Of a stretch of 64,000 bases of DNA, positions 34,485 to 42,586 are shown piece after piece. The position numbers and the translations under genes were made by a program. The stretch's first letter is position 1. Every line of letters starts with the position of its first letter. This DNA comes from Pseudomonas oryzihabitans. Lineage in GTDB: Bacteria; Pseudomonadota; Gammaproteobacteria; Pseudomonadales; Pseudomonadaceae. A model generated the notes under the pieces. It saw only the letters and a list, made by a program, of their open reading frames with translations. It was not told where the DNA came from and made no database searches. Location of the stretch: assembly GCF_007665395.1 (NCBI RefSeq), contig NZ_VDND01000009.1:1-64000 (forward strand). Reading direction: 5' to 3'.

Positions 34485-34516
34485 TTTCCAATACGGTGCG
34501 CGACGGATTATAATCC
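34485..34516 (+). promoter_or_regulatory. Promoter with palindromic operator of the helicase operon
   Basis: GGATTATAATCC (34505-34516) is a perfect palindrome that contains a consensus -10, TATAAT (34509-34514). A weak -35, TTTCCA (34485-34490), lies 18 bases upstream. The XRE protein is the likely binder. A further imperfect dyad, CGCT...AGCG, lies at 34523-34536. Confidence 0.55.
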
Positions 34517-34551
34517 GCATTTCGCTTGCTTGAGCGATATTGGGCATTCGT

Positions 34552-35121
34552 ATGAAATCCGCAATTTTCAGGCTGGACAGGCAGCTCTATGAGCTGCTCA
34601 CGGATGAGCGGTGCCAGCAATTTACAATTCGGTCATTGAGAGACTTTTACGCTATTCGCACAGGCGTTCAGGCTAATGGCTTAGACCTGTGGCGTTATAT
34701 CTACGATCAGGTCCGACGTCTGGTGCGTATGGGTTGGGTGAGTCAAGATTCGCATAAGCGCAGGCGTGATCAGATCTTTCATGTAACAAGCATGCCACCA
34801 GGGATTACTTTGGTCCTCATTGACCCAAAGGCCGCTACTACGGATACAGACTCAGCTGTCGACCGATCAGTGGCTCGAACGCATACCCGGCAGCGGCCAA
34901 ACAATACCACCGAGCACTTAGAGTTGCTTGCTAAAGAGATTCGTTTGGACATGCTTACGGCAATGGGTGAAGCCGAGAGATACAAGCAGTTATTTACCGA
35001 GATACCAGCGCTCAAAACTCAAATTGAAAGCGACTATTTTGAAGCCAGGGATCGAAGCTCCAAGCTCTTAGGTCACCTCCGCGCTATCGAAAAAACACTC
35101 AATATATTGATTGTGCCATGA
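34552..35121 (+). CDS. Winged-helix/coiled-coil partner of the SF2 helicase
   Basis: 189 residues from ATG 34552. No family recognised. The N-terminal half (1-75) looks like a winged helix: RLDRQLYELLTDERCQQFTI, then LDLWRYIYDQVRRLVRMGWV and a basic KRRRDQ. A polar linker (85-115, rich in Thr/Asp/Arg) leads to a helical, probably coiled-coil C-terminus (119-185: LELLAKEIRLDMLTAMGEAE ... LLGHLRAIEKTLNIL). Its stop overlaps the helicase start by 4 bases (ATGA at 35118), so the two are translationally coupled and probably work together. It may recognise DNA or regulate the helicase. Base composition is AT-richer than the surrounding chromosome. Confidence 0.8.
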   Translation: MKSAIFRLDRQLYELLTDERCQQFTIRSLRDFYAIRTGVQANGLDLWRYIYDQVRRLVRMGWVSQDSHKRRRDQIFHVTSMPPGITLVLIDPKAATTDTDSAVDRSVARTHTRQRPNNTTEHLELLAKEIRLDMLTAMGEAERYKQLFTEIPALKTQIESDYFEARDRSSKLLGHLRAIEKTLNILIVP

Positions 35122-36500
35122 AAGAACTACGTGGGTGGCAGCAAGCTTGTATAGCAGCCGCTATGGAGCATTACCGCTCTTCCGCTCATTTCTTCTGTCA
35201 AGCTACTCCCGGGTCAGGGAAAAGCAGGATGGCGGCAGAGTTAGCGAAAGAAATGCTGCAGGCAGGATTGATTGAGCTTGTTTTGTGCTTTGCGCCTTCT
35301 CGCCAAGTTGTGGATGGGTTGGAAAAGACATTTTCGAAAGTACTTGGTCGACCCTTTAACGGGCAGTTGGGATCTGTAGGTGCTGCATCGACTTACCAAG
35401 CGATGGACTATCGATCGAGTGCATTTTGGAAGTTAGTCGAAGACTATCGCGTGTTGGTCATCTTCGATGAAGTTCATCATTGTGCTGGCCATGACCCCCT
35501 CCTTAGTAATGCTTGGGGACAGATAATCCTACAAAGGATACAAGATAAAGCCGCCTATACGCTAGCCCTCTCAGGAACTCCTTGGCGCTCTGACGAGCGT
35601 GCCATTGTGTTGGCTAGATACTCCAGCCCGGAAGGTCGTCTAGTCTGCGATTTTAATTACGGTCTTCGAGAAGCCGTAACTGATAGAGTTTGTCGCACCC
35701 CCCGCATAGCGGTCCTGGAAAACAACGCCATACGTCTTACAGAGCAGTCGGATAGCGTTCCGATTGTCACTACTCACAGCAGTATCGCTCAGCTCCTCAA
35801 TGAAAGCCCAATTTCTTTCGAAAGCATCCTTGGCCACCCAGAATTGATAGGAAAGATTCTGTCTCTTGGTCAAAGCAGGCTCGATGATGTCCGCAAGGAC
35901 GTCCCTAATGCGGGGGGATTGATAGTGGCAACGAACATTCGCCATGCCAACCAGATTGCTGCAACTCTGAGGCAAAGGGGTGAAGACTTTGTTGTAGTGA
36001 CAAACCGTACGCCAAGTGCCCATCAAGTCATCGAAGGATTTAGAAAAGGGACAGGTAGATGGATAGTTGCGGTTGGTATGATCAGCGAGGGCACTGATAT
36101 ACCTCGTTTGCAGGTTTGTTGCTACTTGAGTCGAATACGCACTGAATTACACTATAGGCAGGTGTTAGGGCGAATTCTTAGACGCACTGGAAATGAAGAT
36201 CACCACGCTTGGCTGTATATCTTAGCGGAACCCTCTTTGATTCAATTCTCTCAGCGCATCGCTCAAGACCTTCCGGAAGACCTCGCCGTTCTCGAAAATT
36301 TTCAGATTCTAAAAGGTAGCGATGGAAGCCTGGACAACTTATATCAAGACACCCATGAACCATCCTTTGAATGCCTGGAATTTGAGATAGAACAAAGACT
36401 CAGCGCAGTAGAGGAACTTGATGCCGCGTTCGGCGAGGACAGTTTGTTTAAGATTGAGCTTTCAAAGGACTTTAGAACAGAGATACTTTCCTTGTACTAA
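35118..36500 (+). CDS. SF2 DExH helicase, candidate defence protein
   Basis: 460-residue superfamily 2 helicase of the ResIII/UvsW-like type. Motifs: RGWQQACI near the N-terminus, Walker A ATPGSGKS (29-36), Walker B FDEVHH (116-121), motif III LSGTPWRSDE (151-160), motif IV region LIVATNIRHANQIA, motif V ISEGTDIPRL (322-331) and motif VI YRQVLGRILRR (346-356). All ATPase residues are intact. A C-terminal tail of about 100 residues has no recognised domain and no nuclease motif is visible. Coupled to the upstream partner gene and controlled by an XRE protein. The setting (foreign-looking island, repressor, helper protein) suggests phage or plasmid defence; unproved. Confidence 0.88.
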   Translation: MKELRGWQQACIAAAMEHYRSSAHFFCQATPGSGKSRMAAELAKEMLQAGLIELVLCFAPSRQVVDGLEKTFSKVLGRPFNGQLGSVGAASTYQAMDYRSSAFWKLVEDYRVLVIFDEVHHCAGHDPLLSNAWGQIILQRIQDKAAYTLALSGTPWRSDERAIVLARYSSPEGRLVCDFNYGLREAVTDRVCRTPRIAVLENNAIRLTEQSDSVPIVTTHSSIAQLLNESPISFESILGHPELIGKILSLGQSRLDDVRKDVPNAGGLIVATNIRHANQIAATLRQRGEDFVVVTNRTPSAHQVIEGFRKGTGRWIVAVGMISEGTDIPRLQVCCYLSRIRTELHYRQVLGRILRRTGNEDHHAWLYILAEPSLIQFSQRIAQDLPEDLAVLENFQILKGSDGSLDNLYQDTHEPSFECLEFEIEQRLSAVEELDAAFGEDSLFKIELSKDFRTEILSLY

Positions 36501-37056
36501 ACCAGCCTACTCGCCATCAGCGAATTCCAAAGGCGCTTTGGTAAGCGGGAAAACCGGAGGGGGAGTTAACGGGATGAACCGTTACCAACGAAGTCCCCCG
36601 GCACCCAACTCATCATATAATCTCAGCTGGCCCGCGTCACAGAAACGAGATGCCAGCAAACAAATCATTGACTGAGTACCGAGCTTTTCTGCGCGCTCCA
36701 CGGGGGAACAGAGCATGATCTCTTTAAAGATACCGACAGGTTCTCTCGCGTGCTACAGCCCAAAGCATAGAAATTATTTGATTCAGCAAACTCACGTTCT
36801 ATATCAGGCAACCGACATTCTAGGCAGTTATAAATCTGCGCTACGGTGGTTCGTATCGCCTGCGCGTGGACTTGATGGCACTTCACCCTGCCACGCACTT
36901 AATCAAAAGTCCGGATACCTTAGGGTTCAGCATTTGTTAATAAAAATAGACTACGGAATTTATATTTGAACAGAACTATCATCAGTATAAAGCCGAAAAT
37001 TAAAGTTAATTTTGAAGTCGAATAAAATCCAGTTAATGTCATAGCGAGGACTATAT
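36501..37056. other. AT-rich island stretch without a clear gene; nested hairpin
   Basis: No convincing coding sequence in either strand. At 36554-36602 a nested hairpin is visible: CCGG-a-GGGGGA facing TCCCCCGG, with an inner stem TAACGG-gatgaa-CCGTTA. It lies about 54 bases past the helicase stop and could be its terminator or a small structured RNA. The rest is AT-rich with short runs such as TTGTTAATAAAAATAG. Confidence 0.5.
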
Positions 37057-37239
37057 ATGACTAAGCGCCGCCCAAAACACGGAACCACTGATGAGAGTAA
37101 AATTGCCATTGAGGCCGTCATGCGAAAAATTGCGGCTAGCGGGCTTAAGGAGCGATTCATGCAACAAGATCGTACCGGCGCTCAGGAAGCCGAACTAGCC
37201 ATGGAGCATAGCAACTTCGCCCGAAGCAAAAAAACCTGA
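37057..37239 (+). CDS. Small hypothetical protein
   Basis: 60 residues, basic at the N-terminus (MTKRRPKHGTTDESKIAIEA) and with a helical middle (VMRKIAASGLKERFMQQ). GCGAGGA lies 10 bases before ATG 37057, and the frame contrasts with the non-coding AT-rich DNA upstream. No family recognised. It may be an independent island cargo gene or a chance frame. Confidence 0.45.
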   Translation: MTKRRPKHGTTDESKIAIEAVMRKIAASGLKERFMQQDRTGAQEAELAMEHSNFARSKKT

Positions 37240-37709
37240 CAATGAGGTACAGAATAAGCCTATCAAGCAAACCGTGGCTAATGAAAGCCATTGTTAAAGT
37301 CGGTGTACCGCCTAGCACCTGCCGGCAGGGTATTTCCGCCTTGCGATGGATTGACGCACAAAGCGAGTGACGATGGGGGTGATCAACCGCTGCTGACAGC
37401 CGTAGCAACTTCAATCAAATAGCCTCAGGTGGCCTCAACCGCATCGTCGAGTTCGTTTTACGCTTCAGCCATGCACAACGACACCGATCTAGCCCAATAC
37501 CTGCCGGCAGTACATGCGATGAGGATATCGCCGCGCGGGGATCAGAGGATATCCCCGCGCGGCGAGTCCGTAGTACAGGCGTGAGCAAGACCGGATAGTG
37601 GCGACTGATACTCGAACGGTGAACGCTATACCACCAAGCTCGTCAGTTCGTGAGTTTGCCTAATCAGGCTTCCGCACCGCGCTCTGACCTCAAGAGCTCT
37701 CTAAGTTGG
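37240..37709. other. Right edge of the island; 15-bp perfect hairpin
   Basis: I see no gene here. TCGCCGCGCGGGGAT (37528-37542) and ATCCCCGCGCGGCGA (37550-37564) form a perfect 15-bp stem with a 7-base loop; CCTGCCGGCAG occurs twice (about 37318-37328 and 37500-37510). The hairpin is on the far side of the porin gene's stop (about 150 bases past) and has no T tract. The GC content rises again here, so the island ends in this stretch. Confidence 0.5.
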
Positions 37710-39053
37710 TCAGAACAGCGAGATCGGATAGTCCACGATCACACGATACTCATCAGTGTTACGTTGCATCTCTGTCCGGAACACACCCAGCCTAAACGCG
37801 GTACTCAGGCCTTTCGCCGGACCCTCTGTGAACACATAGCCCAGCGTGATATCTCGCGCCCATTCCTTCTGATCCGAGGTGGCAGTCTTGATATGATCGC
37901 CGTTCCAGTAGGCTGTTTTCAGTGTCCAACCTGGAAAGCCAACGCCTTTGAAATCATAGGCGTAGCGGACCTGCCAGCTGCGCTCCCCGGCGCGCTGGAA
38001 CTTGCCGGACATGGTCTCGGTGATAAAGTAGCTCGTAGTGCCCGCACCCTCATTGACCCACACCGCATCGCTGCGGCCATCCACCTGCTGGTAGCCGGTC
38101 GAGAAGGAGTGGTTGCCCAGCGCATAGGTGAACAGTACGCTGCTCAGGCGACTGTCGACCTTGCCACGGGTAACGCCGTTGCCGTAATAGCCGGTGCTGT
38201 AGTAGTCCGGATTATGCCCGTTTGCACCGTCGGAGTGATTGTTGTAGTAACGCAGGTCCGTGGTCAACCGGCCGGGACCCAAGTTCAAGCCATAGACTAC
38301 GCCTAGGAAGTGCTGTCGATAGAAATCCTGGAGATTGGCGTAGTAGTACTGCAACGCCAGATCCTTGTTCACCCGATATTGACCGCCACCAAACCAAAAT
38401 TCGTTTACATGGGTGCTGCGGGTGGTGTTTAGCCCGGGATTCACTGGGTCTACGGTGGCGTTAGAGCCGTTAATGGACATCCCTTCCCAATCGGTCGAGC
38501 CCCGCTCCTTGACGTGATCGATGCGCCCACCAGTGAGCGTCAGACCGTCGATTTCTCGGGATTCGACCTGAAAGCCGTTAAAGGTCTGGAATACCAATCG
38601 GTCGCTAGACATGAGGATCGGCAGCTTGGGTTGTAGCGTGCCGTAGCGGAATTCCGTTTTGGAAACCAGCGCCTTGAGGGTCGGCCCTAGATTGGCGAAA
38701 TCTTCCACCGCCCGCCCGTCGCTGTCGGTGGGAAAGATGTTGCCGTTGCTGGCGGTGCTGGTGGGGTTGTAGTGATGCCCTTTGCCCGAGTCCAGCCGCA
38801 GCCCCAACATACCGATCATGTCCACGCCCACGCCTACGGTGCCCTGAGTGAAGCCGGAGGTGTAGTTGAGAACGAAGCCCTGCCCCCATTCCTGGGTGTA
38901 GTTGGGCGCTGCTGTGCCATCGCGGTTATCGGCATTGCTATAGAAGTTACGTAGCAAAAGCGTGGCATGACTGTCGTCGACGAATCCTGCCGCCATGCCC
39001 GTTTGAAAAACCGCTAACCCCAGTGCCCCGATCGAATATTTTAGAATGCTCAT
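37710..39053 (-). CDS. OprD family outer-membrane porin
   Basis: Substrate-specific porin, 447 residues from ATG 39053 (AAGGGCAAGGGC upstream). Signal peptide MSILKYSIGALGLAVFQTGMAAG, then the OprD start FVDDSHATLLLRNFY with EWGQGFVLNYTSGFT, and a terminal Phe (YPISLF). It likely admits a small carboxylate, amino acid or lactam used by the adjacent catabolic genes. It is divergent from the biotin-carrier/carboxylase operon across 370 bases, where two Nac-like sites lie, so joint nitrogen control is plausible. Codon and base usage are like the rest of the chromosome. Confidence 0.92.
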   Translation of the reverse strand: MSILKYSIGALGLAVFQTGMAAGFVDDSHATLLLRNFYSNADNRDGTAAPNYTQEWGQGFVLNYTSGFTQGTVGVGVDMIGMLGLRLDSGKGHHYNPTSTASNGNIFPTDSDGRAVEDFANLGPTLKALVSKTEFRYGTLQPKLPILMSSDRLVFQTFNGFQVESREIDGLTLTGGRIDHVKERGSTDWEGMSINGSNATVDPVNPGLNTTRSTHVNEFWFGGGQYRVNKDLALQYYYANLQDFYRQHFLGVVYGLNLGPGRLTTDLRYYNNHSDGANGHNPDYYSTGYYGNGVTRGKVDSRLSSVLFTYALGNHSFSTGYQQVDGRSDAVWVNEGAGTTSYFITETMSGKFQRAGERSWQVRYAYDFKGVGFPGWTLKTAYWNGDHIKTATSDQKEWARDITLGYVFTEGPAKGLSTAFRLGVFRTEMQRNTDEYRVIVDYPISLF

Positions 39054-39244
39054 GCTGCCCTTGCCCTTTATCGAATAATTGATCCATGAAGCGAGGCAGT
39101 TGAAGGCGTACGCGAAGGTACGCACGGGTAGGCTCGGTCGTTGGCGAGATCCCGCATTGAACTTATGGTGAGCACCACCCTTGGCGCTCACAGCACGTTA
39201 CAAAAACCGAGGCGGCGGGGTTAAGACGACTTCGCTCTGGTTGA

Positions 39245-39259
39245 ATAGCGGATACTTAT
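39245..39259. promoter_or_regulatory. Nac-like site (weaker) upstream of the carboxylase operon
   Basis: ATAGCGGATACTTAT fits the Nac consensus ATA-N9-TAT. It is 48 bases upstream of a better site at 39293-39307, both in the divergent gap between oprD and the carboxylase operon. Confidence 0.4.
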
Positions 39260-39292
39260 GACTTGTCCCGCCCCGTAGCGGACATCGCCGTC

Positions 39293-39307
39293 ATAAGACG
39301 CTCTTAT
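39293..39307. promoter_or_regulatory. Nac-like palindrome ATAAG-N5-CTTAT
   Basis: ATAAGACGCTCTTAT, followed by CGC. Matches the pattern of 42464-42478 and 51865-51879. It lies 117 bases before the biotin-carrier start and 240 bases before the oprD start. Confidence 0.6.
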
Positions 39308-39423
39308 CGCATCAATGCTAAAGGCTCTTTGCGTCGTTGCCGCGAGGGTGGCTAGAGTGATGTTCATCCCCTCTCCAGCCGGCCAGCAAGGCCGTCGCAG
39401 CCACTCGATACGGCAGACCTTCG

Positions 39424-39891
39424 ATGGATGAACAGCGCATCAAGCAGTTGATCGACCTACTTGCCGATTCCGATCTCGGCGAACTCACCTTTAGTGAAGG
39501 GGGGAGTACCCTCACGATCAAACGCAAGGCCACTGCGGAGGCGCTGCCTCGCACCACCGACGCGCCGCCGGTGGCAAAACCCGCCGCGGCGATGCCGGCG
39601 ACCTCGGTCGCCGCACCGCTCGCGGCGGTAGAGGCCGCGATCACCGAGGTCCGCGCACCACTGTACGGCGTTCTGCACCTGACGCCCTCGCCGGACGAAC
39701 CGCCCTTCGTGACCCAAGGTCAGCACGTAGCCGCCGGTGCCATGCTCTGCCTCGTGGAGGCCATGAAGATGTTCCATCAGGTGAAGGCCCCGTACGCCGG
39801 GGTGGTGGAGCGCATCCTGGCCGAGCCGGGCCAGGAGATCGAAGCCGATCAGCCCCTGTTCTCCTTGCGCGCCCCCGAGGCCTCGGCATGA
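39424..39891 (+). CDS. Biotin carboxyl carrier protein (first carrier)
   Basis: 155-residue biotin carrier. The N-terminal helix IKQLIDLLADSDLGELTFSEG resembles AccB; an Ala/Pro linker follows; the C-terminal biotinyl domain contains the canonical VEAMKMF with Lys115 as the biotin site. It accepts CO2 from the biotin carboxylase encoded next, with which its stop overlaps (ATGA at 39888). Housekeeping AccB/AccC are normally encoded elsewhere, so this is a dedicated set for the lactam/5-oxoproline cluster. No carboxyltransferase of the usual AccAD or PCC type is present; PxpB/PxpC-like subunits stand in its place. Confidence 0.9.
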   Translation: MDEQRIKQLIDLLADSDLGELTFSEGGSTLTIKRKATAEALPRTTDAPPVAKPAAAMPATSVAAPLAAVEAAITEVRAPLYGVLHLTPSPDEPPFVTQGQHVAAGAMLCLVEAMKMFHQVKAPYAGVVERILAEPGQEIEADQPLFSLRAPEASA

Positions 39892-41249
39892 CCGCTTTCG
39901 AAAACGTTCTGATTGCCAACCGTGGCGAGATCGCCCTGCGCATTCACCGCGCCTGCCGCACACTCGGCCTGCGCACGGTGATGGTCTACTCTGAGGGCGA
40001 TGCCGGAGCCGCCTACTTGCGGCAGGCCGACCAAGCCCTGTGCATCGGTCCGGCCACGCCGGGCCTTAGCTATCTGAATCAAACCGCCGTCCTTCATGCC
40101 GCCCTGGCGTCCGGTGCCCAGGCAGTCCATCCGGGATACGGCTTTCTTTCGGAGAACGCCGAGTTTAGCGCCGCGGTCGAAGCCGCCGGCCTGACGTTCA
40201 TCGGTCCTGACGCCGCCTGCATCCGCCGCATGGGCGACAAGGTGGCAGCCAAACGCGCCATGCGCGAGGCCGGAGTGCCTTGTGTGCCAGGTCCTGACAG
40301 GGCCTTGCCTGACGCCGAGGAGGCCTGCCTCGCCATCGCCGGCGAAATCGGCTATCCAGTGATCGTCAAGGCGGCCGGGGGCGGAGGTGGGCGGGGCATG
40401 CGCGTAGTGGAACGCGAGCAGGACCTGCTGCAAGCGATCGCCGTAACCCGTGAAGAGGCACGACGCGCCTTCGGCAATCCAGAACTCTATCTGGAGAAGT
40501 TCCTGGACCGCCCACGGCACGTGGAAATCCAAGTGCTGTGCGACAACCATGGTCGCGGGGTATGGCTGGGCAGCCGCGACTGCTCGCTGCAACGTCGCCA
40601 CCAAAAGGTGCTCGAGGAAGCGCCGGCGCCCGGTATCGCCGCCGACGCCCTGGCGCGGGTCGGCGAACGCTGCGTCGCCGCCTGCCGACAGATTCGCTAT
40701 CGGGGCGTGGGCACGTTCGAGTTCCTCTACCAGGACGGCGAGTTCTATTTCATCGAGATGAATACCCGTCTGCAGGTAGAGCACCCGGTGACGGAGATGA
40801 CTACCGGAATCGATATCGTCGAGTGGCAACTCCGCGTCGCCCAGGGAGAGCCGCTGACGCTGGAGCAGGCGGCGATCCGCAGCCAGGGTCACGCCCTGGA
40901 ATGCCGGATCAATGCAGAGGATCCGCGGACGTTCGTCCCTAATCCCGGCGTGGTCACCCATTGGAACCCACCCGGCGGCATGGGCGTGAGGGTGGACTCC
41001 CACGTGGTCGCCGGGTATCGGGTACCGCCTTACTACGACTCGATGATCGGCAAGCTGATCGTCCACGGCGCCACCCGCGACCAGGCGCTCGCCCGCCTGC
41101 GCACCGCCCTGGCCGAGCTGGAGGTGTCGGGCATCGCAACCAATGTGCCGCTGCATCGGGAGATCCTTGAGGACCCGGCCTTCCGCGCCGGCGGCGTCGA
41201 CATCCACCACCTAGAACGCTGGTTGGACCAGCGTCGCGCCCAGGAATGA
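39888..41249 (+). CDS. Biotin carboxylase (AccC-type) of the pxp cluster
   Basis: ATP-grasp enzyme that carboxylates biotin with bicarbonate and ATP, 453 residues. ANRGEIALRIHRACRTLG at the N-terminus, ATP-binding glycine-rich KAAGGGGGRGM (about 160-170), catalytic EMNTRLQVEHPVTEM, and the closing C-terminal domain are all present. The likely acceptor is the carrier encoded just upstream. The set is dedicated to the nearby PxpABC-type proteins rather than to fatty acid synthesis, by context. Confidence 0.93.
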   Translation: MTAFENVLIANRGEIALRIHRACRTLGLRTVMVYSEGDAGAAYLRQADQALCIGPATPGLSYLNQTAVLHAALASGAQAVHPGYGFLSENAEFSAAVEAAGLTFIGPDAACIRRMGDKVAAKRAMREAGVPCVPGPDRALPDAEEACLAIAGEIGYPVIVKAAGGGGGRGMRVVEREQDLLQAIAVTREEARRAFGNPELYLEKFLDRPRHVEIQVLCDNHGRGVWLGSRDCSLQRRHQKVLEEAPAPGIAADALARVGERCVAACRQIRYRGVGTFEFLYQDGEFYFIEMNTRLQVEHPVTEMTTGIDIVEWQLRVAQGEPLTLEQAAIRSQGHALECRINAEDPRTFVPNPGVVTHWNPPGGMGVRVDSHVVAGYRVPPYYDSMIGKLIVHGATRDQALARLRTALAELEVSGIATNVPLHREILEDPAFRAGGVDIHHLERWLDQRRAQE

Positions 41250-41253
41250 CGCC

Positions 41254-41661
41254 ATGAACATTGCTAGCCTGCGCCGCCTCGCCCTCTGGCTGCAAGAGGC
41301 CGACCTGGCCGAGCTGCGGCTCGACACCCCGTCCTGCTACGTCCGTCTGGTACGAGCGCCCAAAAGTGCGGCGCCGCGCCCGAGTAAACCGACGGCGGCA
41401 CCCGACGCCACGGCGCCGAAGACTCTGGCACGCGCCACATCCTGCGGCCACTTCCACGCTCGTCATCCGGCGCGGCCGGATATCCAGCCCGCGACCGGCG
41501 ATTCAGTAGCGGCTGGCGACTACGTAGGCCTTCTAGCAGTAGGCGGTCTCTATCTGCCTGTGATTGCGGAGGTCGACGGGACCCTGGGTGCCTATCTTGT
41601 GGCGGACGGGCAGCTGGTCGACTACGGCACGCCCCTGCTGGCCAGCACGACCGACTATTGA
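41254..41661 (+). CDS. Biotin-carrier-like protein lacking the biotin lysine
   Basis: 135 residues. N-terminal helix SLRRLALWLQEADLAELRLD matches the carrier upstream, and the C-terminal half has the lipoyl/biotinyl fold: GDSVAAGDYVGLLAVGGLYLPVIAE, then VDGTLGAYLVADGQLVDYGTPL (segments quoted separately). Where the first carrier has EAMKM this protein has AVGGL, so no lysine can be biotinylated. It may be a structural, regulatory or scaffold subunit, or a decaying duplicate; preserved length, spacing and start favour a function. Follows the carboxylase by 4 bases and lies 19 bases before pxpA. Confidence 0.85.
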   Translation: MNIASLRRLALWLQEADLAELRLDTPSCYVRLVRAPKSAAPRPSKPTAAPDATAPKTLARATSCGHFHARHPARPDIQPATGDSVAAGDYVGLLAVGGLYLPVIAEVDGTLGAYLVADGQLVDYGTPLLASTTDY

Positions 41662-41680
41662 ATAGACAGGAGCAATCGCG

Positions 41681-42448
41681 ATGCGCATCGATCTCAACGC
41701 GGACCTTGGCGAGGGTTATGGCGCCTATACCATGGGCGAGGATGCCGCCCTCATGCAGATCCTTTCCTCCGCAAACGTCGCCTGCGGCTTTCATGCTGGC
41801 GATCCGCTGATTATGACGAATACCGCTCGGCTGGCCTTACAGCGCGGTATCGACCTGGGTGCCCACGTGGGCTTTCCCGATCTACAGGGCTTCGGGCGGC
41901 GTCCCCTGCAGATGGATATCGGAGAGCTGACCGCCTGTGTCATTTATCAGCTAGGCGCTCTCGCCGGTATCGCCGCGAGCGTTGGCCACCGGGTCACCCA
42001 TATGAGCTTCCATGGCGCCTTGGGCAACATGGCGGCCGCCGATGCACAGCTTGCCGAGCCCTTGGTGGCCGCGGTGGCAGCCTTCGATCCTGGGCTGATC
42101 CTAAGCTCTTCCACCAGTCTGGCGTTGGAAGGGGCGGCGCGACGCCATGGCCTGCGCATCGCTACTACCTTTCTAGCAGATCGCGCCTACAACCGTGATG
42201 GCCTACTAGTACCGCGCAGTCTGCCCGACTCGGTTATCAAGGATTCCGAGCGCGTGCGGGCTCGCGTTCGGCAGTTCCTCGATGAGGGTAGCGTGACCTG
42301 CTATACCGGCGAACGCATCGCCATGCCAGCGCAATCCATTCTCCTGCACGGCGATACAGCGGGCGCCGTCGAGCTGGCAAGGAGTATCCGCGAAGAGATC
42401 GAGAACGGCGGTGGCGAGATCGTGCCCTTGTCGCAGTTGGTGGCCTGA
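41681..42448 (+). CDS. pxpA: 5-oxoprolinase subunit A (LamB/YcsF family)
   Basis: Works with PxpB and PxpC in ATP-dependent cleavage of 5-oxo-L-proline to glutamate. 255 residues. MRIDLNADLGEGYGAY is the family start; ANVACGFHAGDPLIM and FLADRAYNRDGLLVPR are conserved. pxpB and pxpC lie about 6 kb away on the opposite strand, unlike the usual operon, so the cluster has been rearranged or is coordinated by shared regulation. Substrate could also be another lactam. Confidence 0.92.
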   Translation: MRIDLNADLGEGYGAYTMGEDAALMQILSSANVACGFHAGDPLIMTNTARLALQRGIDLGAHVGFPDLQGFGRRPLQMDIGELTACVIYQLGALAGIAASVGHRVTHMSFHGALGNMAAADAQLAEPLVAAVAAFDPGLILSSSTSLALEGAARRHGLRIATTFLADRAYNRDGLLVPRSLPDSVIKDSERVRARVRQFLDEGSVTCYTGERIAMPAQSILLHGDTAGAVELARSIREEIENGGGEIVPLSQLVA

Positions 42449-42463
42449 TCGGCAATATCCATT

Positions 42464-42478
42464 ATAAGCCGCGCTTAT
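42464..42478. promoter_or_regulatory. Nac-like palindrome ATAAG-N5-CTTAT
   Basis: ATAAGCCGCGCTTAT followed by CGC, in the 138-base gap between pxpA and the SDR gene, 109 bases before the SDR ATG. Confidence 0.55.
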
Positions 42479-42586
42479 CGCCACACAGCCAAACCCTCTT
42501 AGCCATGTCGGGCGTGGCGATTTAACGTTTGACCTATTACCGCATTCTCGGATCCCGCCCTGGGACCGTTCGACGAGGACTTTGAC

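Noticed and set aside
36665..36969. Short frames on both strands in the AT-rich stretch after the helicase.
   Set aside because: No ribosome-binding sites, no recognisable motifs, and composition without coding pattern.
33966..37709. Direct-repeat attachment sites or an integrase for the helicase island.
   Set aside because: I looked for matching ends and for integrase or transposase motifs within the stretch and saw none; the island may have entered by homologous recombination.
37650..38306. Plus-strand frame opposite the oprD-like gene.
   Set aside because: Antisense to a complete porin with signal peptide and terminal Phe; no ribosome-binding site or known domain.
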